Part shown: positions 62,888 through 64,000 of the stretch, in pieces
Numbering within the stretch: position 1 is the stretch's first letter
Layout of the letters: every line of letters starts with the position of its first letter
Assembly (NCBI RefSeq): GCF_014196455.1
Contig: NZ_JACIDS010000001.1
Location: 186,001-250,000, forward strand
Length of the DNA: 64,000 nucleotides
Direction of reading: 5' to 3'
DNA from: Kaistia hirudinis
Lineage (GTDB): Bacteria; Pseudomonadota; Alphaproteobacteria; Rhizobiales; Kaistiaceae
Notes under the pieces: model-generated
Told to the model about the DNA's origin: nothing
What the model saw: the letters and a program-made list of their open reading frames with translations, nothing else
Database searches by the model: none
Made by a program: the position numbers and the translations under genes

Positions 62888-63969
62888 GTCATCCCGGCGA
62901 GTGCCGGGGTCCATACAGCCTGAGGCGATAGACGGCTTGCGCCCCGGCTGAATGGATGCCGGCTTCCGCCGGCATGACGGCATTTTGTCCTGAAACGCCG
63001 TCGCCGTTTCCAGCCAACCAGACCCCTCCCCGAAACCGCTTCGCGGTTTTGACCCTCCCTCAAGGGGAGGGTTCAAGGAAAGGGGCGTTCGCTGCGGCTC
63101 GGCTTTGCCTTGCCGTCATCGCAACGCCACCGCCGTCATTCCGGCGGAAGCCGGGATCCATACAGCGTGAGGCGATAGACGGCTTGCGCCCCGGCTGAAT
63201 GGATGCCAGCTCCGCCCTGGATGCCGGCATTTTGTGCTGACGCGCCGTCGCCGTTTCCAGCCAACCAGACCCCTCCCCAAAACCGCTATGCGGTTTTGAC
63301 CCTCAATCAAGGGGAGGGTTCAAGGCGAGGGGCGTTCGCTGCAGCTCGGCTTTGCTTTGCCGTCATCGCAACGCCACCGCCGTCATCCCGGCGGAAGCCG
63401 GGATCCATGCAGCCTGAGGCGACAGACGGCTTGCGCCCCGGCGGAATGGATGCCGGCTTCCGCCTGCATGACGGCATTTTGTCCTGAGACGTCGTCGCCG
63501 TTTCCAGCCGACCAGACCCCTCCCCAAAACCGCTTTGCGGTTTTGACCCTCAATCAAGGGGAGGGTTCAAGGCGAGGGGCGTTCGCTGCAGCTCGGCTTT
63601 GCTTTGCCGTCATCGCAACCCCTCCGGCGTCATCCCGGCGGAAGCCGGGATCCATGCAGCCTGAGGCGACAGACGGCTTGCGCCCCGGCGGAATGGATGC
63701 CGGCTTCCGCCTGCATGACGGCATTTTGTCCTGAGACGTCGTCGCCGTTTCCAGCCGACCAGACCCCTCCCCAAAACCGCTTTGCGGTTTTGACCCTCCC
63801 TCAAGGGGAGGGTTCAAGGAAAGGGGCGTTCGCCGCGGCGCGGCTTTGCTTTGCCGTCATCGCAACCCCTCCGGCGTCATCCCGGCGAAAGCCGGGATCC
63901 ATGCAGCCTGAGGCGATAGACGACTTGCGCCCCGGCTGAATGGATGCCGGCTTTCGCCGGCATGACGGC
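62888..63969 (+). repeat. Tandem array with exact 247-bp period (four full units plus a partial fifth)
   Basis: Units begin at GTCATYCCGGCG at 62888, 63135, 63382, 63629 and 63876; every step is 247 bp. Each unit holds a REP pair (GTCATCCCGGCGGAAGCCGGGATCC ... GGCTTCCGCCKGCATGAC), then CCTCCCC-AAAACCGC-TTTGCGGTTTT and a CTCCCCTTGA-type palindrome. Units 3 and 4 are nearly identical; 1, 2 and 5 differ by scattered substitutions, not by length. The fifth unit stops after its REP pair. Open frames here run in phase with the repeat and are not considered genes. From 63970 to 64000 nothing is seen. Confidence 0.9.
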
Positions 63970-64000
63970 GTCATTTGGGGTTGGCCGGAGTTCTACGCCC

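Noticed and set aside
62827-63939. Series of 60-125-residue open frames inside the tandem array
   Set aside because: They repeat in phase with the 247-bp unit and translate the palindromes; no start signals or family features.
62888-63969. Tandem repeats taken as a CRISPR array
   Set aside because: The period is 247 bp and whole units are similar; there are no short repeats with unique spacers and no cas genes.

Overview
The window is a high-GC, densely coded chromosome segment from an alphaproteobacterium, most likely a member of the Hyphomicrobiales (Rhizobiales). The evidence is gene order and family type: rsh-pyrE-pdxJ-acpS-lepB-rnc-era, erpA-dgt-argS-SPOR-nagZ-scpA-scpB-tatABC and proS-lolC-lolD...dnaE are all blocks typical of that group. 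The short ProS type and a LexA box of the GAAC-N7-GAAC class agree with this. The genus cannot be read from the sequence. No tRNA, rRNA or CRISPR array was seen.

Layout. (1) 1-6.9 kb: a plus-strand housekeeping run for stringent response, pyrimidine, PLP and ACP synthesis, signal peptidase, RNase III and Era. (2) 6.8-15.7 kb: smaller units including a possible winged-helix protein, a TfoX-C protein, a GFA protein, exonuclease III, an MFS exporter, an OsmC protein, an ArsR/SRPBCC pair with two clear operators, AMP nucleosidase, a SIS protein and ErpA. (3) 15.7-27.5 kb: a housekeeping block covering dNTP hydrolysis, ArgS, cell-wall and division proteins, chromosome condensation, Tat export and MoaA. 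(4) 27.5-29.8 kb: a diguanylate cyclase and an EamA exporter. (5) 30.0-43.8 kb: a catabolic cluster of two divergent arms around an IclR regulator. Each arm has a ribose-type ABC importer. One importer has an unusual single-chain fusion of two permeases. The arms also carry a DapA-type aldolase, an N-acyl-D-amino-acid deacylase family protein and an SMP-30 lactonase. (6) 44.0-47.9 kb: a probable minus-strand small RNA, then proS, lolC and lolD.

(7) 47.9-58.8 kb is an accessory region between lolD and dnaE. It holds a membrane protein with atypical composition, a TM2 protein and a sulfate importer operon without cysA. Next come a Fic toxin-antitoxin pair whose toxin start lies in a long perfect hairpin, a decayed IS481-family element, and an intact 3,915-bp transposon. 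The transposon has 19-bp perfect inverted ends and an 8-bp target duplication. It carries an IS1-like transposase, an AAA/TOPRIM (OLD-like) protein, a small CxxC protein, a small basic protein and a three-gene operon of unknown function. It landed 15 bp upstream of an SOS promoter that drives a 32-residue membrane microprotein resembling the SOS division inhibitor SidA in size and regulation. (8) 59.1-62.6 kb: dnaE. (9) 62.6-64.0 kb: palindromic repeats, including an array with an exact 247-bp period.

Best candidates for new biology are the translationally masked Fic module, the transposon cargo, the SOS microprotein, the orphan terminator/ncRNA at 44.0-44.3 kb and the fused permease.
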